DNA of 64,000 nt from Marisediminitalea lipolytica (GTDB lineage: Bacteria; Pseudomonadota; Gammaproteobacteria; Enterobacterales; Alteromonadaceae): NCBI RefSeq assembly GCF_001758465.1, contig NZ_MJIC01000015.1:1-64000 (forward strand), read 5' to 3'. A model generated the notes under the pieces. The model had not been told where the DNA came from. It did no database searches and saw only the letters and a list, made by a program, of their open reading frames with translations. Below, piece after piece: positions 11,430 through 20,668 of this stretch (positions are counted from its first letter, which is position 1; every line of letters begins with the position of its first letter). The position numbers and the translations under genes were made by a program.

Positions 11430-11939
11430 ATGGCAATATTAGACGTATTACAATTTCCGGACGAGCGCCTTCGCACCGTAGCCAAGCCTATTGCTGAAGT
11501 GAATGGTGAAATAAAGCAACTTGTTGCAGACATGTTTGAAACCATGCGTGATGAAAAAGGCATTGGCCTGGCAGCAACACAGGTTGATCGTCATGTACGC
11601 CTGGTGGTCATGGACGTCTCCGAAGAACAGAACGAACCCCGGGTTTTTATTAATCCCGAAATTGTAAGCAGTGAAGGCTCTACCATCAGTGAGGAAGGCT
11701 GTCTGTCGGTGCCCGGTAACTACGCCAAGGTAGATCGCGCAGAAAAAGTGACCGTTAAAGCGCTCGACGCTGATGGCAAACCTTTTGAGCTTGAAGCAGA
11801 AGGTTTACTGGCGATTTGTATTCAGCACGAATTAGATCATCTCAAGGGTAAGTTGTTCGTGGATTACCTGTCACCGTTAAAGCGTCAGCGTATTCGCAAA
11901 AAGCTTGAAAAAGAAGCCCGACTGGCAGCAAAAGACTAA
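11430..11939 (+). CDS. def: Peptide deformylase Def
   Basis: Peptide deformylase (169 residues, as in E. coli) removes the N-formyl group from nascent proteins. All three metalloenzyme motifs are present: [18 protein letters not shown] with the metal-binding cysteine, and the HELDH motif with two metal histidines and the catalytic glutamate. It starts the def-fmt-rsmB-trkA operon, with fmt 12 bp downstream. The 204 bp between it and the LysM gene carries divergent promoters. Confidence 0.98.
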   Translation: MAILDVLQFPDERLRTVAKPIAEVNGEIKQLVADMFETMRDEKGIGLAATQVDRHVRLVVMDVSEEQNEPRVFINPEIVSSEGSTISEEGCLSVPGNYAKVDRAEKVTVKALDADGKPFELEAEGLLAICIQHELDHLKGKLFVDYLSPLKRQRIRKKLEKEARLAAKD

Positions 11940-11951
11940 GAGTAAAACCCT

Positions 11952-12911
11952 GTGACAAAACCTCTGAATATTGTGTTTGCCGGTACGCCGGAATTTGCTG
12001 CTACTCATCTTACCCATCTGATTAACAGTCAGCATAATGTCGTAGCTGTTTATACCCAGCCTGACCGTCCGGCTGGCCGCGGTAAAAAATTAATGCCCAG
12101 TGCCACCAAGCAGGTGGCATTGGAACACGGCCTGCCAGTGTATCAGCCTGCATCATTGAAAACCGTCGAAGCTCAGCAGGAGCTGGCTGCATTAAAACCA
12201 GACGTAATGGTAGTGGTTGCCTATGGGCTGCTGCTACCTCAGGCCGTGCTGGATATTCCGGTAAAAGGCTGCATCAACGTGCATGGTTCTATTCTGCCCC
12301 GCTGGCGCGGTGCCGCCCCCATCCAGCGCAGTATCTGGGCCGGAGACAGTGAAACCGGTGTCACCATTATGCAAATGGACATAGGGCTTGATACCGGTGA
12401 CATGCTTCATATTTCCCGCATCCCGATTGAAGCTGAAGATACCAGTGCAAGTTTATACACCCAGCTGGCTGAAATTGGCCCTCAGGCACTGGTGCAGGTA
12501 CTCGATGAGTTCGACACCCTGAACGCCGAAAAACAAGACAACGAACTGGCAACTTATGCGCAGAAGCTAAGTAAAGAAGAAGCCTTTTTAGACTGGCAGC
12601 AACCGGCAGAACAACTTAGCCGTAATGTCAGGGCATTTAACCCCTGGCCGATCTGCTGGAGTCAGGTTAATGGTTTAAATATCAAAGTCTGGCAAGCTGC
12701 TGTTAGCGAACACAATGTTGCTGATAAAGCGCCCGGTACCATCCTGGCGGCCGATAAATCCGGCATTGTCGTGGCCACCAGCGATAAGGCGTTGTGTATA
12801 AAACTACTTCAGTTGCCTGGTAAAAAGCCCATGGCAGCAAAAGACGTACTCAATGGTTACCAGGATTGGTTTGCGGTAGGTAGTCTTTTACCCTGCAAAC
12901 CAGAGCAGTAG
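11952..12911 (+). CDS. fmt: Methionyl-tRNA formyltransferase Fmt
   Basis: Fmt (319 residues) formylates Met-tRNA of the initiator type using 10-formyltetrahydrofolate. The catalytic [20 protein letters not shown] region with Asn, His and the loop following is intact, as is the [12 protein letters not shown] start and the [10 protein letters not shown] segment with the catalytic Asp. A C-terminal tRNA-binding domain follows from about residue 205. Translation starts at a GTG, 12 bp after def, and rsmB begins 2 bp after the stop. The order is conserved in gammaproteobacteria. Confidence 0.97.
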   Translation: MTKPLNIVFAGTPEFAATHLTHLINSQHNVVAVYTQPDRPAGRGKKLMPSATKQVALEHGLPVYQPASLKTVEAQQELAALKPDVMVVVAYGLLLPQAVLDIPVKGCINVHGSILPRWRGAAPIQRSIWAGDSETGVTIMQMDIGLDTGDMLHISRIPIEAEDTSASLYTQLAEIGPQALVQVLDEFDTLNAEKQDNELATYAQKLSKEEAFLDWQQPAEQLSRNVRAFNPWPICWSQVNGLNIKVWQAAVSEHNVADKAPGTILAADKSGIVVATSDKALCIKLLQLPGKKPMAAKDVLNGYQDWFAVGSLLPCKPEQ

Positions 12912-12913
12912 AC

Positions 12914-14218
12914 ATGAAACTGCCAGCCAGGGTCGATCTACGCGCCGATACGGCCTGGGTTATTTTTCAGGTGCTGGAACAGGGTAAATCCTCCCGCGAA
13001 GTTCTGGCTCTGGCGCAAGCCCGTCACAGTAAGCAAGACAGCGCCTGGTTACAGGAAATGGCCATGGGCGTATTCAGGCATTTGCCACAGCTGCAATTGT
13101 GGTTAAGAGAACTGCTTAATCAGCCGCTCAAAGGCAGTAAGAAGATTCTCGAACATTTGATCTTACTGGGTTTTTACCAGCAGGCTTACAGCCGGGTATC
13201 GGATCATGCAGCGGTGTCTGCCACCGTTAATGCAGCGGAGTTACTGGGCGGCAAGGGTCTGAAAGGGTTAATTAACGCTGTATTGCGCAATTTCCAGCGT
13301 AAACAACTCGCGCAACAGCTCAGTGAAGACCCTATCATCCGCTCCGGATTACCCAAGTGGCTTTATAAGCGCATTGCCAGTGCCTACCCAGAGCAGCTCG
13401 ATAGCATTCTGGCGGGAATGAACCAGCCTGCCCCTATCTGGCTGCGGGTAAATCAACAGCAATGCACCAAACAGGCATATTGCGCGGCTTTAGCCGCTGC
13501 AAACATTCGCTTTAGTGAGTCCCAAAGCCATCCCGACGCGGTTATTTTAATTGATCGGGCCCCGATTACCTCCTTACCCGGCTACGATGAGGGCTGGTTT
13601 AGCGTTCAGGACGGCGCCGCACAGCTAGCCGCGCCACTATTGGAAGCTCAGGCTGGCGAGCGAGTACTGGATTGTTGCGCTGCCCCCGGCGGCAAAACCG
13701 CCCATATACTGGAGCGCACACCTGGCCTTAACCACCTTATTGCGCTGGACAGCGAAGCCTCGCGACTTAAGCGCATGACCGAAAACCTGACCCGTCTGCA
13801 ATTGTCCGCAGAATTAGTCTGCGCCGATGCAGCGGCTCCCGAAAACTGGTGGGATGGTAACCTGTTTGACCGCATTTTACTGGATGCTCCCTGCTCTGCC
13901 ACCGGCGTTATTCGCAGACACCCGGATATTCGCTGGCTGCGAAAAGCAGCTGATATTGAAACACTGGAAACGCTGCAATACAGGATATTCACTCAGTTGT
14001 GGCGTACACTAAAACCGGGCGGCACACTGGTTTATGCAACCTGCTCCATATTACCCAATGAGAACACCCGACAGGTCAGTCGCTTTTTAAGTGAACACAG
14101 TGATGCCAGTTTAATGCCCATATATCAGGAAGAAACGCCCGAGCGTCCCGGCAGGCAAATTTTGCCCGGCGAGCAACAAATGGATGGTTTCTATTATGCG
14201 AGACTGCTAAAGTCTTAA
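12914..14218 (+). CDS. rsmB: 16S rRNA m5C967 methyltransferase RsmB
   Basis: RsmB (434 residues) methylates C967 of 16S rRNA. An N-terminal NusB-like RNA-binding domain (about 1-140) precedes the SAM-dependent domain with CCAAPGGKTAH (SAM binding), LLDAPCSATGVIRRHPDI (catalytic cysteine motif) and ATCSILPNEN (second conserved cysteine). It lies 2 bp after fmt and 33 bp before trkA. Confidence 0.97.
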   Translation: MKLPARVDLRADTAWVIFQVLEQGKSSREVLALAQARHSKQDSAWLQEMAMGVFRHLPQLQLWLRELLNQPLKGSKKILEHLILLGFYQQAYSRVSDHAAVSATVNAAELLGGKGLKGLINAVLRNFQRKQLAQQLSEDPIIRSGLPKWLYKRIASAYPEQLDSILAGMNQPAPIWLRVNQQQCTKQAYCAALAAANIRFSESQSHPDAVILIDRAPITSLPGYDEGWFSVQDGAAQLAAPLLEAQAGERVLDCCAAPGGKTAHILERTPGLNHLIALDSEASRLKRMTENLTRLQLSAELVCADAAAPENWWDGNLFDRILLDAPCSATGVIRRHPDIRWLRKAADIETLETLQYRIFTQLWRTLKPGGTLVYATCSILPNENTRQVSRFLSEHSDASLMPIYQEETPERPGRQILPGEQQMDGFYYARLLKS

Positions 14219-14251
14219 TAACCAAGATTAAAAAGCCTTTTAACAACGACG

Positions 14252-15631
14252 ATGAAAATAATCATCCTTGGCGCAGGACAGGTTGGCGGTACACTTGCCG
14301 AGAACCTGGTTGGCGAAAAAAACGAAATTACGGTCATTGACTCTGACCCCGTTATTCTGCGTGCATTGCAGGATCGTCTCGATCTGCAGGTTGTTAGTGG
14401 CGTTGGCTCCCATCCGGATGTGTTACGCAAAGCCGGAGCGGAAGACGCGGACATGCTCATTGCAGTAACCAACAGTGATGAAAGCAACATGCTGGCTTGT
14501 CAGGTTGCTTACAGTTTGTTTAAAACCCCCACTAAAATTGCCCGTGTTCGCTCCGAACAGTACATCATTTATCAGGAACAGCTGTATAAACAGCAGGATA
14601 TCCCGGTAGACCATATTATCGCCCCGGAGCAATTGGTAACCCAGTCGATTAAACGACTGATTGATTACCCTGGTGCGCTGCAGGTGGTGGAATTTGCCGA
14701 AGGCAAAGCCAGTCTGGTTGCCGTAAAAGCCTATTATGGCGGCCTGTTGGTAGGCCACGCGCTATCGGCACTTAAAGAGCACATGCCAAATGTGGAAACC
14801 CGGGTAGCGGCCATTTACCGCCGAGGTAAGCCCATTCGGCCACTTGGCACCACCGTAATCGAAGCCGATGACGAAGTGTTTTTCATTGCTGCCACCAAGC
14901 ATATCCGGGCGGTGATGAGCGAACTGCAAAAGCTGGAGTCCAGTTACAAGCGTATTATGATTGCCGGAGGCGGCCTGATTGGCGCGGGACTGGCCAAACG
15001 CCTGGAACACAATCACAACGTTAAGCTTATTGAATACAGCCCGGAGCGGGCCCAATACCTGTCGGCTCACCTGGATAAAACCATTGTGTTCAGCGGGGAT
15101 GCCTCCGATTCCACGTTGCTGAGCGAAGAAGGTGTAGAACAGGTTGATGCCTTTATTGCCGTTACTAACGACGACGAAGCCAATATCATGTCGGCCATGC
15201 TTGCCAAACGAATGGGCGCCCAAAAGGCCATGGTGCTGATTCAGCGCAGTGCCTATGTGGATCTGGTACAAGGCGGTGAGATCGACATTGCCTTTTCGCC
15301 ACAGCAGGCCACCATCTCAGCTTTGCTTACCCATGTGCGCCGGGGCGATATAGTTAATGTGTACTCACTTCGCCGCGGAGCGGCGGAAGCCATAGAAGCC
15401 ATTGCCCACGGCGACAAAAACACCTCGAAAGTGGTAGGCCGTGAAATTGGCGATATCAAACTGCCCCCGGGCACCACCATTGGTGCGATTGTTCGGGAAG
15501 AACAGGTGATCATTGCCCACAGCGACACGGTTATCGAAGCCAACGACCACGTAATAATGTTTTTAGTTGATAAGAAATATATCAATGACGTGGAAAAGCT
15601 ATTCCAGCCAAGTGCTTTCTTTTTTGGCTAG
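14252..15631 (+). CDS. trkA: Trk potassium transporter regulatory subunit TrkA
   Basis: TrkA (459 residues; E. coli 458) is the cytoplasmic NAD(H)/ATP-binding gating ring of the Trk K+ importer. Two RCK units are visible, each with a Rossmann nucleotide-binding motif: [16 protein letters not shown] at the N-terminus and [15 protein letters not shown] at about 235. Each is followed by a C-terminal ligand-binding subdomain. Its membrane partner TrkH is encoded on the opposite strand at 22223-23674, on the far side of the envelope operon. Confidence 0.97.
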   Translation: MKIIILGAGQVGGTLAENLVGEKNEITVIDSDPVILRALQDRLDLQVVSGVGSHPDVLRKAGAEDADMLIAVTNSDESNMLACQVAYSLFKTPTKIARVRSEQYIIYQEQLYKQQDIPVDHIIAPEQLVTQSIKRLIDYPGALQVVEFAEGKASLVAVKAYYGGLLVGHALSALKEHMPNVETRVAAIYRRGKPIRPLGTTVIEADDEVFFIAATKHIRAVMSELQKLESSYKRIMIAGGGLIGAGLAKRLEHNHNVKLIEYSPERAQYLSAHLDKTIVFSGDASDSTLLSEEGVEQVDAFIAVTNDDEANIMSAMLAKRMGAQKAMVLIQRSAYVDLVQGGEIDIAFSPQQATISALLTHVRRGDIVNVYSLRRGAAEAIEAIAHGDKNTSKVVGREIGDIKLPPGTTIGAIVREEQVIIAHSDTVIEANDHVIMFLVDKKYINDVEKLFQPSAFFFG

Positions 15632-15803
15632 TGACCTGCAGAGCCACAGCTTCTGTACGATTTTCAAACAAAGAATTCTTTAGCTTTATTCAGCCCTGTG
15701 CTAATTTAAGAAATATGCTATCTTAATATCATCGAGGGTCGTCGACGGATATTGTCGCGCGTAACTCTCATCTTATCCAATCCGCATGTATACAGGGAAG
15801 TCA

Positions 15804-16589
15804 ATGTCGGATACCAACCAGCAAGAAGGCCGTCGAGCCGGTATTTATCGCATCATAGTGGGTGTAGCGCTTACCCTGATTTCGATCGGCCAGTTTAACG
15901 ACACCAAAGAGCTGTTATCTGCCACTTACGAAGATATAAAAACCGCCTTTACTCACGAAGTTCAGTACGAACAGTTAGAGTCATTAAGCATCGGGCGCAC
16001 CATTCCCTTTATTGAAGCCACCTTCGGCCCGCCGGAGGTTATTAAGACGTCCAGTTTTCAGCCGGATATTCGGTTTCAGTATTACAACATTGAAAAAGCG
16101 ATCATCACCGTTTTTAACAATAACGGCCGTGTTGCAGGCTTTGTTATTATTCCGCTGAGTGAAGACTTTATCCCAACCCTGCCCTACCAGGATTTCCCAT
16201 TGGCCAGAGAAACTATCAGTAAGGTCAGCAGTGGGCAGGAAGGCCTGTATCTCGACGCCAGCAACCTGATCTATTACGCCGAATCCGAAGACATGGGTAA
16301 ACAATATCTCTTCTTGCAGCGAATCGTCGGTTTTATTGAGTACGGTGGCCTGGAGCTTTCCCTTAACGATGCCATCATTGATCCCAGTCTTATTCTTGAC
16401 GACATTCTGGTACTTAACGAGTTTTTAGAAAGTGGCGAAGATGATGAGCTGATAGAGGGCATCACCGCCTTTCGCGAAGAATACCCGGCTAATTTTTATG
16501 CGTTTACCGAGCTGGAACCAAGTTTGGTAACGGAATCACTGTTAACTCGCGTTGAATTTGAAACCTATTTTGGAGGTGCCCATGATTAA
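15804..16589 (+). CDS. Membrane-anchored protein of unknown function, first gene of envelope operon
   Basis: A 261-residue protein that I do not recognise. One hydrophobic helix near the N-terminus (about residues 12-30, YRIIVGVALTLISIGQF) would anchor it in the inner membrane. The rest is acidic and soluble. The segment FIEATFGPPEVI resembles the start of SmpA-like or lipoprotein modules but is too short to assign. The ATG at 15804 has AGGGA upstream, and an in-frame ATG at 15786 lacks one. Its last 8 bases overlap the start of the next gene, so the two are probably translationally coupled. Confidence 0.75.
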   Translation: MSDTNQQEGRRAGIYRIIVGVALTLISIGQFNDTKELLSATYEDIKTAFTHEVQYEQLESLSIGRTIPFIEATFGPPEVIKTSSFQPDIRFQYYNIEKAIITVFNNNGRVAGFVIIPLSEDFIPTLPYQDFPLARETISKVSSGQEGLYLDASNLIYYAESEDMGKQYLFLQRIVGFIEYGGLELSLNDAIIDPSLILDDILVLNEFLESGEDDELIEGITAFREEYPANFYAFTELEPSLVTESLLTRVEFETYFGGAHD

Positions 16590-17544
16590 AGTCCGCGTTC
16601 TTGTAAAGGCACTTCTTAGTGCTGCCATCATCCTGTTTGCCCACACCAGCCGGGCTGAGTTACCGGAATGGATATTATTCCCGCCTTCCAGTGACACCGA
16701 GCTGTTTGCTATTGGCGAGGGCAAGTCCTTGCAACAGGCTAATGATATTGCATTGAAAAACATTCTAGGCCAGCTAAGAACCCGTATCAGCGGCGGCTTC
16801 AGTCAGCAGCAAAGTCTGGTAAACGATGCATTTGCCGAGTATATCAATCAGTCGGTTTCCAGCTCTATCGAGTCGCTGCCTATCAGTCAGTATAAAAAGC
16901 TGAAAAACCACCAGGAAGATGACACCTTTTTTAGCTTGGTATCGGTTGAAAAAGCCCAGCTTGCAGATACGTTTCGCAGCGAACTCACCAGTAATTTCTA
17001 TCAGTTAAGTAAAGCCTTGCGTCAGCAAAATGCCGTAGCGTCCAAACTAGAATGGTGGGTACAGAACAAACCCCAGCTGCTGGAACAGTTTGGTACCAAC
17101 CTGCGTTATATAGAGGTGCTTGATGTGTTGTCTCAGCCCACGGATAAATACAAAACCCTGCTGTCACAAATAGAAACTCAGCTCAACGATATTCAAAGCA
17201 ATGTTTGTCTGTACGTGCAACCCCACAAAAACGAAAACCTCAGTCTGGCCTTTCGTCAGCTGGTGTTATCACAGGGGCTGAATGCAGACAACAAAGGGTG
17301 CGAATTTACCCTCACCCTGACCGACAAAATTAAGCTACAGGAGCTGTTTAAGCAACATGTAGCCAGCCTTTCTTTAGATGTAAAACTGAATAAAAACAAA
17401 CAACCTATTGCATCTGAAATCGTAAACGAGTCTGGTCGCTCTATACAGAGCCAGGCCAACGCCCGTGAAGCCGCCTATCAGCGTTTGATAACAAAAATAG
17501 AATCCGATGACGGCGCAATATTAACTAGCCTATTAACTCAGTAG
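16582..17544 (+). CDS. Exported LPP20-like protein
   Basis: A 320-residue exported protein. The signal peptide MIKVRVLVKALLSAAIILFA... ends near HTSRA, and the mature part begins ELPEWILFPP. The segment LFAIGEGKSLQQANDIALKNILGQL and the following FSQQQSL are like the LPP20/FlgP-type lipoprotein domain (an alanine-rich helix after a G-x-G turn). There is no lipobox, so it should be soluble in the periplasm. The start at 16582 has a strong GGAGG site. The longer open frame from 16552 lies inside the previous gene. The pairing with two lipoproteins just downstream suggests one envelope complex; this is inference. Confidence 0.72.
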   Translation: MIKVRVLVKALLSAAIILFAHTSRAELPEWILFPPSSDTELFAIGEGKSLQQANDIALKNILGQLRTRISGGFSQQQSLVNDAFAEYINQSVSSSIESLPISQYKKLKNHQEDDTFFSLVSVEKAQLADTFRSELTSNFYQLSKALRQQNAVASKLEWWVQNKPQLLEQFGTNLRYIEVLDVLSQPTDKYKTLLSQIETQLNDIQSNVCLYVQPHKNENLSLAFRQLVLSQGLNADNKGCEFTLTLTDKIKLQELFKQHVASLSLDVKLNKNKQPIASEIVNESGRSIQSQANAREAAYQRLITKIESDDGAILTSLLTQ

Positions 17545-17568
17545 TCACTTTAAATTAGGTCATAAACT

Positions 17569-18651
17569 ATGAAAGCACTTTTTAAGAATGGAATTCTAAC
17601 TGCCGCTGTATCGACGGTGTTGTTGTCTGGTTGTATGAACACAACGAAAGTTGAGAATAAAGTAGATGTAATTACCAATCCCAGTTACATCGTTAATCTG
17701 CCTGAATCGCAATTTATGCCTTCCAAAGCAGAACTAATGGGCGGACAAAAGTCCGTTGTAGTATTGCCGGTTAAAATTGACAGCAACGCAAACTTTGAGA
17801 CTGGTGCTGTACGTGAAATTTCATCAGAACTGGAAAATGGGCTTAATGATGCTGGCGCAGAAATCGTTGACCGTAGCCTGGCATCAAAACTGGGTGACGA
17901 GATTCTGGCCTATGAAGCCACCGGCCAGTTCTCAGGCGCGGGTATTGATGTTGCCGATACGGCCATTTTGCCTACTATCCACAACGTTGCCATTTCTAAG
18001 TCATTCTCACCAGCTTCGAGCTATACCGACGATGACGGTAAAAAGCACTACACACCAGCAAAGTGTAGCTACGAAGCGGTAGTCACCGGCAACTTAAAGC
18101 TTTACCAATTACCAGAGCTGACCCAAACCGAAGCCCTTAACTTTAAAGGCGATGCATCCAGCTCGTTGAGCATTAACAACTCAAGCTGCCCGATTAGTCA
18201 GGACATGGCCTACAGCCTGGCATCACAGGCTTCCGGTAACGGTGTATACAATATTTTACCAGAAGTTCAGAAAAACTTTAGCCAGACCGGTTACGTTATG
18301 GAATACCGTAAGCGTGGTGATCTGCATCTGGTAAATATCACGCTGGGCACCAGCCAAAAGCTAAGGGAAGGTCAAAAAATTAAGTTTGCAACCATGCACG
18401 CTAAAGCAGACCACACCACAGGCAAGAGCACACTTATGGCCCTTGATTATGATTTTGAAGGTGTCGTGTCTGACATGATCGATGCCAACAGCGCCTGGGT
18501 CATTATTGATGAAGAAGCCGAAGGACAACTGAAAAAAGGCGATGTAGCCAAAACCTTCTTCGAGCAATCATTTATGGATCAGATGATGCGTGCGGGTTCT
18601 ACCGGCAGTAGCACTGGTCTTATGAAAAGCTTAAAGAATTCATTTAACTAA
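17569..18651 (+). CDS. Outer membrane lipoprotein, possibly CsgG/LpoB-like fold
   Basis: A 360-residue lipoprotein precursor with a lipobox at residues 19-22 (LSGC) and no Asp at +2, so sorting to the outer membrane is expected. The segment KSVVVLPVKIDSN followed by helix-strand alternation (ISSELENGLNDAGAEIVDRS) resembles the N-terminal part of CsgG/LpoB/FlgO-type proteins. The C-terminal half, with GQKIKFATM and KKGDVAKTF, looks like small beta-barrel modules. I cannot assign a family firmly. It has 24 bp and 21 bp gaps to its neighbours. Confidence 0.72.
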   Translation: MKALFKNGILTAAVSTVLLSGCMNTTKVENKVDVITNPSYIVNLPESQFMPSKAELMGGQKSVVVLPVKIDSNANFETGAVREISSELENGLNDAGAEIVDRSLASKLGDEILAYEATGQFSGAGIDVADTAILPTIHNVAISKSFSPASSYTDDDGKKHYTPAKCSYEAVVTGNLKLYQLPELTQTEALNFKGDASSSLSINNSSCPISQDMAYSLASQASGNGVYNILPEVQKNFSQTGYVMEYRKRGDLHLVNITLGTSQKLREGQKIKFATMHAKADHTTGKSTLMALDYDFEGVVSDMIDANSAWVIIDEEAEGQLKKGDVAKTFFEQSFMDQMMRAGSTGSSTGLMKSLKNSFN

Positions 18652-18672
18652 ACGACACTCCAAGGAATAGCA

Positions 18673-19260
18673 ATGAAAAAACTCGCGATTGTTTTACCTG
18701 TATTATTTGGATTAGGCGCTTGTAGTTCGACCTCAGATGGTATTAGCACTAAACAGGAAACACTACTTACTCCAGATTGTGTTTATCAGGATGCTCCGGA
18801 AAAATCCGCCCCACTGTGGATATGTGGTGTACCGGTTGAAGGCTATGCGTTAACCCAGGTGGGTTTCTCGGAAAAGAAACCTTCAGCAAGCATGACAACC
18901 TCTGCGGCGTCAGCGGATGCACGGGCGAAAATGTCGTCTTACTTTGCCACCATGGTGTCAGATCTGTTTAGCCAGTATCAAAAATCACTGGAAACCGAAG
19001 AAGCCGCCAAACACATTATTGATACCGACATGGTAAGAGAAACGGTGTCATCAATGACGTTATTTGGTACCCGTACCGTACGCACCATGACCAGCCCCAG
19101 TGGCGGCCAGTATGTTCTGATCGCCATGGACGAAGCGACTTACAAAGCCAATCAGGACAAAGTGTTTGCCGCGCTGAAAGACGAAGATGCTGAAATTAAG
19201 CAGCTTTTTGAAAACGAGCAGGCGCGTGAACGCTTGATGTCGATGATTAAAGTTCAGTAA
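18673..19260 (+). CDS. LPP20-like lipoprotein
   Basis: A 195-residue lipoprotein precursor. The lipobox is at residues 14-17 (LGAC) and Ser follows, predicting the outer membrane. The body matches the LPP20 pattern: APLWICGVPVEGYALTQVGFSEKK, then an Ala-rich helix (ASADARAKMSSYFATMV), then beta strands ending in YVLIAMDEATY. The shared pattern with the gene at 16582 suggests paralogous domains in one operon. The role is unknown; LPP20 proteins elsewhere include the flagellar outer-membrane factor FlgP. Confidence 0.75.
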   Translation: MKKLAIVLPVLFGLGACSSTSDGISTKQETLLTPDCVYQDAPEKSAPLWICGVPVEGYALTQVGFSEKKPSASMTTSAASADARAKMSSYFATMVSDLFSQYQKSLETEEAAKHIIDTDMVRETVSSMTLFGTRTVRTMTSPSGGQYVLIAMDEATYKANQDKVFAALKDEDAEIKQLFENEQARERLMSMIKVQ

Positions 19261-19280
19261 TCAACAGAAGTGAAAAGGCT

Positions 19281-20627
19281 ATGAAAACAAGGAATTTTTT
19301 TGTTAGGAAGCAGTTGCTGACCGCACTGAGTGTGGCATTTTTGGTGAATGTAAATGGTTTACCAGAAGCCGCAGCTCAAACCAAGTTAACCGCAGAACAA
19401 CAAGCCTTTAAGGAACGCCGACAAAAGGAATTAGACGCGTTTCAATTAAAAAGAATGCAACAGTTTGCCCAGTTTAAAGCCCGTTATAATGCCAAACTGG
19501 AATCTTTTCGGGCCAAATTACTCGAACAATGGGGCGAAGTCGACGTTAGTGATGAAGACACCGTGGTGGTCTATCCCGAACCGGAAGTCAAAACGGTTGT
19601 CGATTATGAAGAAAAGAAAATTGTTGTCAGCGTACTCCATGATGCCAACGCAACGCTCGATAAAGAGCGCGTGGTTAAGGCGCTGGAACAACTCAAAAGT
19701 GTAGAACCAGAAGACGGCAAAGGTGAGGCCATTAACATTCTGAAGTCCTACGCGGCCAATGATACCTTTGATGACCTGGACAAACTGGTCAATAACGCCG
19801 AAATTGTGATTGAACAGCCAGAAATCACCGAAGAAGATCTGGAAGCAGAAAATCAGGCCTTTGAGTCGCGCCAGCAGCAGGATGCCATGGCTTTTGACAT
19901 GATGGCCGACAAACTCAGCTCCCCGGCCGGAGCCGACAAAGTGCAGTCCAAGGTATTAAGCCAGTCCGAGAAAAGCCACTCAATATCAATTAACAAGGTA
20001 AACCGCGATCGCAGCAGAAACGCTGATGCGCTTAAGAACAAGCGAATTACCCGGCTTACTATTGCCATAAAGCCAAAGGAATTACAGGATCGTATTGCCG
20101 AAGTAACCCCCTATGCCAAGCAGTATTCTGCAGCATTAGAGATACCGGTTCCGCTGATTGTCGCTATGATTCATACCGAAAGCAGCTTTAATCCGCTGGC
20201 GGTATCCCACATTCCGGCCTACGGCCTGATGCAGGTAGTCCCTACCTCTGCCGGCATTGATGTAAACGAATTTTTGCATAGCAAAAGAGAGCCTCTGAAG
20301 AAAGACTATCTGTTTATTGCTGATCAGAATGTAGAAGCAGGTTCGGCTTATCTGCATTTACTGAATAACCGCTATCTGGCCAAAATATCTAATCCACAAA
20401 CACGGTTATATTGTGCTATTGCCGCTTACAATACCGGGGTTGGCAATGTCACCAGAGCATTTACCTCCGGACAAACAACCAAAATGAGTGACTCAGTGGC
20501 TGCCGAGATTAATGCTATGGAGCCACAACAGGCCTACGAACTGTTACTCGAAAAACTGCCTTACGAAGAAACCCGAAAGTATTTAAAAAAGGTCCGCACC
20601 CGGATGGATAAATACCGCAATATTTAA
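19281..20627 (+). CDS. MltC-like lytic transglycosylase
   Basis: A 448-residue exported lytic murein transglycosylase. After the signal peptide (cleavage near PEAAAQ, about residue 34) comes a charged, helix-rich N-terminal region of about 210 residues. The C-terminal SLT domain (about 270-448) closely resembles Mlt[25 protein letters not shown], with catalytic Glu300 in HTESSFNP, then [13 protein letters not shown] and [12 protein letters not shown]. It would cleave the MurNAc-GlcNAc bond with formation of 1,6-anhydroMurNAc. Unlike E. coli MltC there is no lipobox, so it is probably periplasmic or held by partner lipoproteins. It is 20 bp after the LPP20-like gene and 41 bp before the protease gene. 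Confidence 0.85.
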   Translation: MKTRNFFVRKQLLTALSVAFLVNVNGLPEAAAQTKLTAEQQAFKERRQKELDAFQLKRMQQFAQFKARYNAKLESFRAKLLEQWGEVDVSDEDTVVVYPEPEVKTVVDYEEKKIVVSVLHDANATLDKERVVKALEQLKSVEPEDGKGEAINILKSYAANDTFDDLDKLVNNAEIVIEQPEITEEDLEAENQAFESRQQQDAMAFDMMADKLSSPAGADKVQSKVLSQSEKSHSISINKVNRDRSRNADALKNKRITRLTIAIKPKELQDRIAEVTPYAKQYSAALEIPVPLIVAMIHTESSFNPLAVSHIPAYGLMQVVPTSAGIDVNEFLHSKREPLKKDYLFIADQNVEAGSAYLHLLNNRYLAKISNPQTRLYCAIAAYNTGVGNVTRAFTSGQTTKMSDSVAAEINAMEPQQAYELLLEKLPYEETRKYLKKVRTRMDKYRNI

Positions 20628-20668
20628 GGTTATCTACTTGCGGCGGCCAGCTTACTAATGGTGACAAA

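Noticed and set aside
14423-15585. Several minus-strand frames opposite trkA
   Set aside because: They are shadows of a clearly conserved gene and have no family-like sequence.
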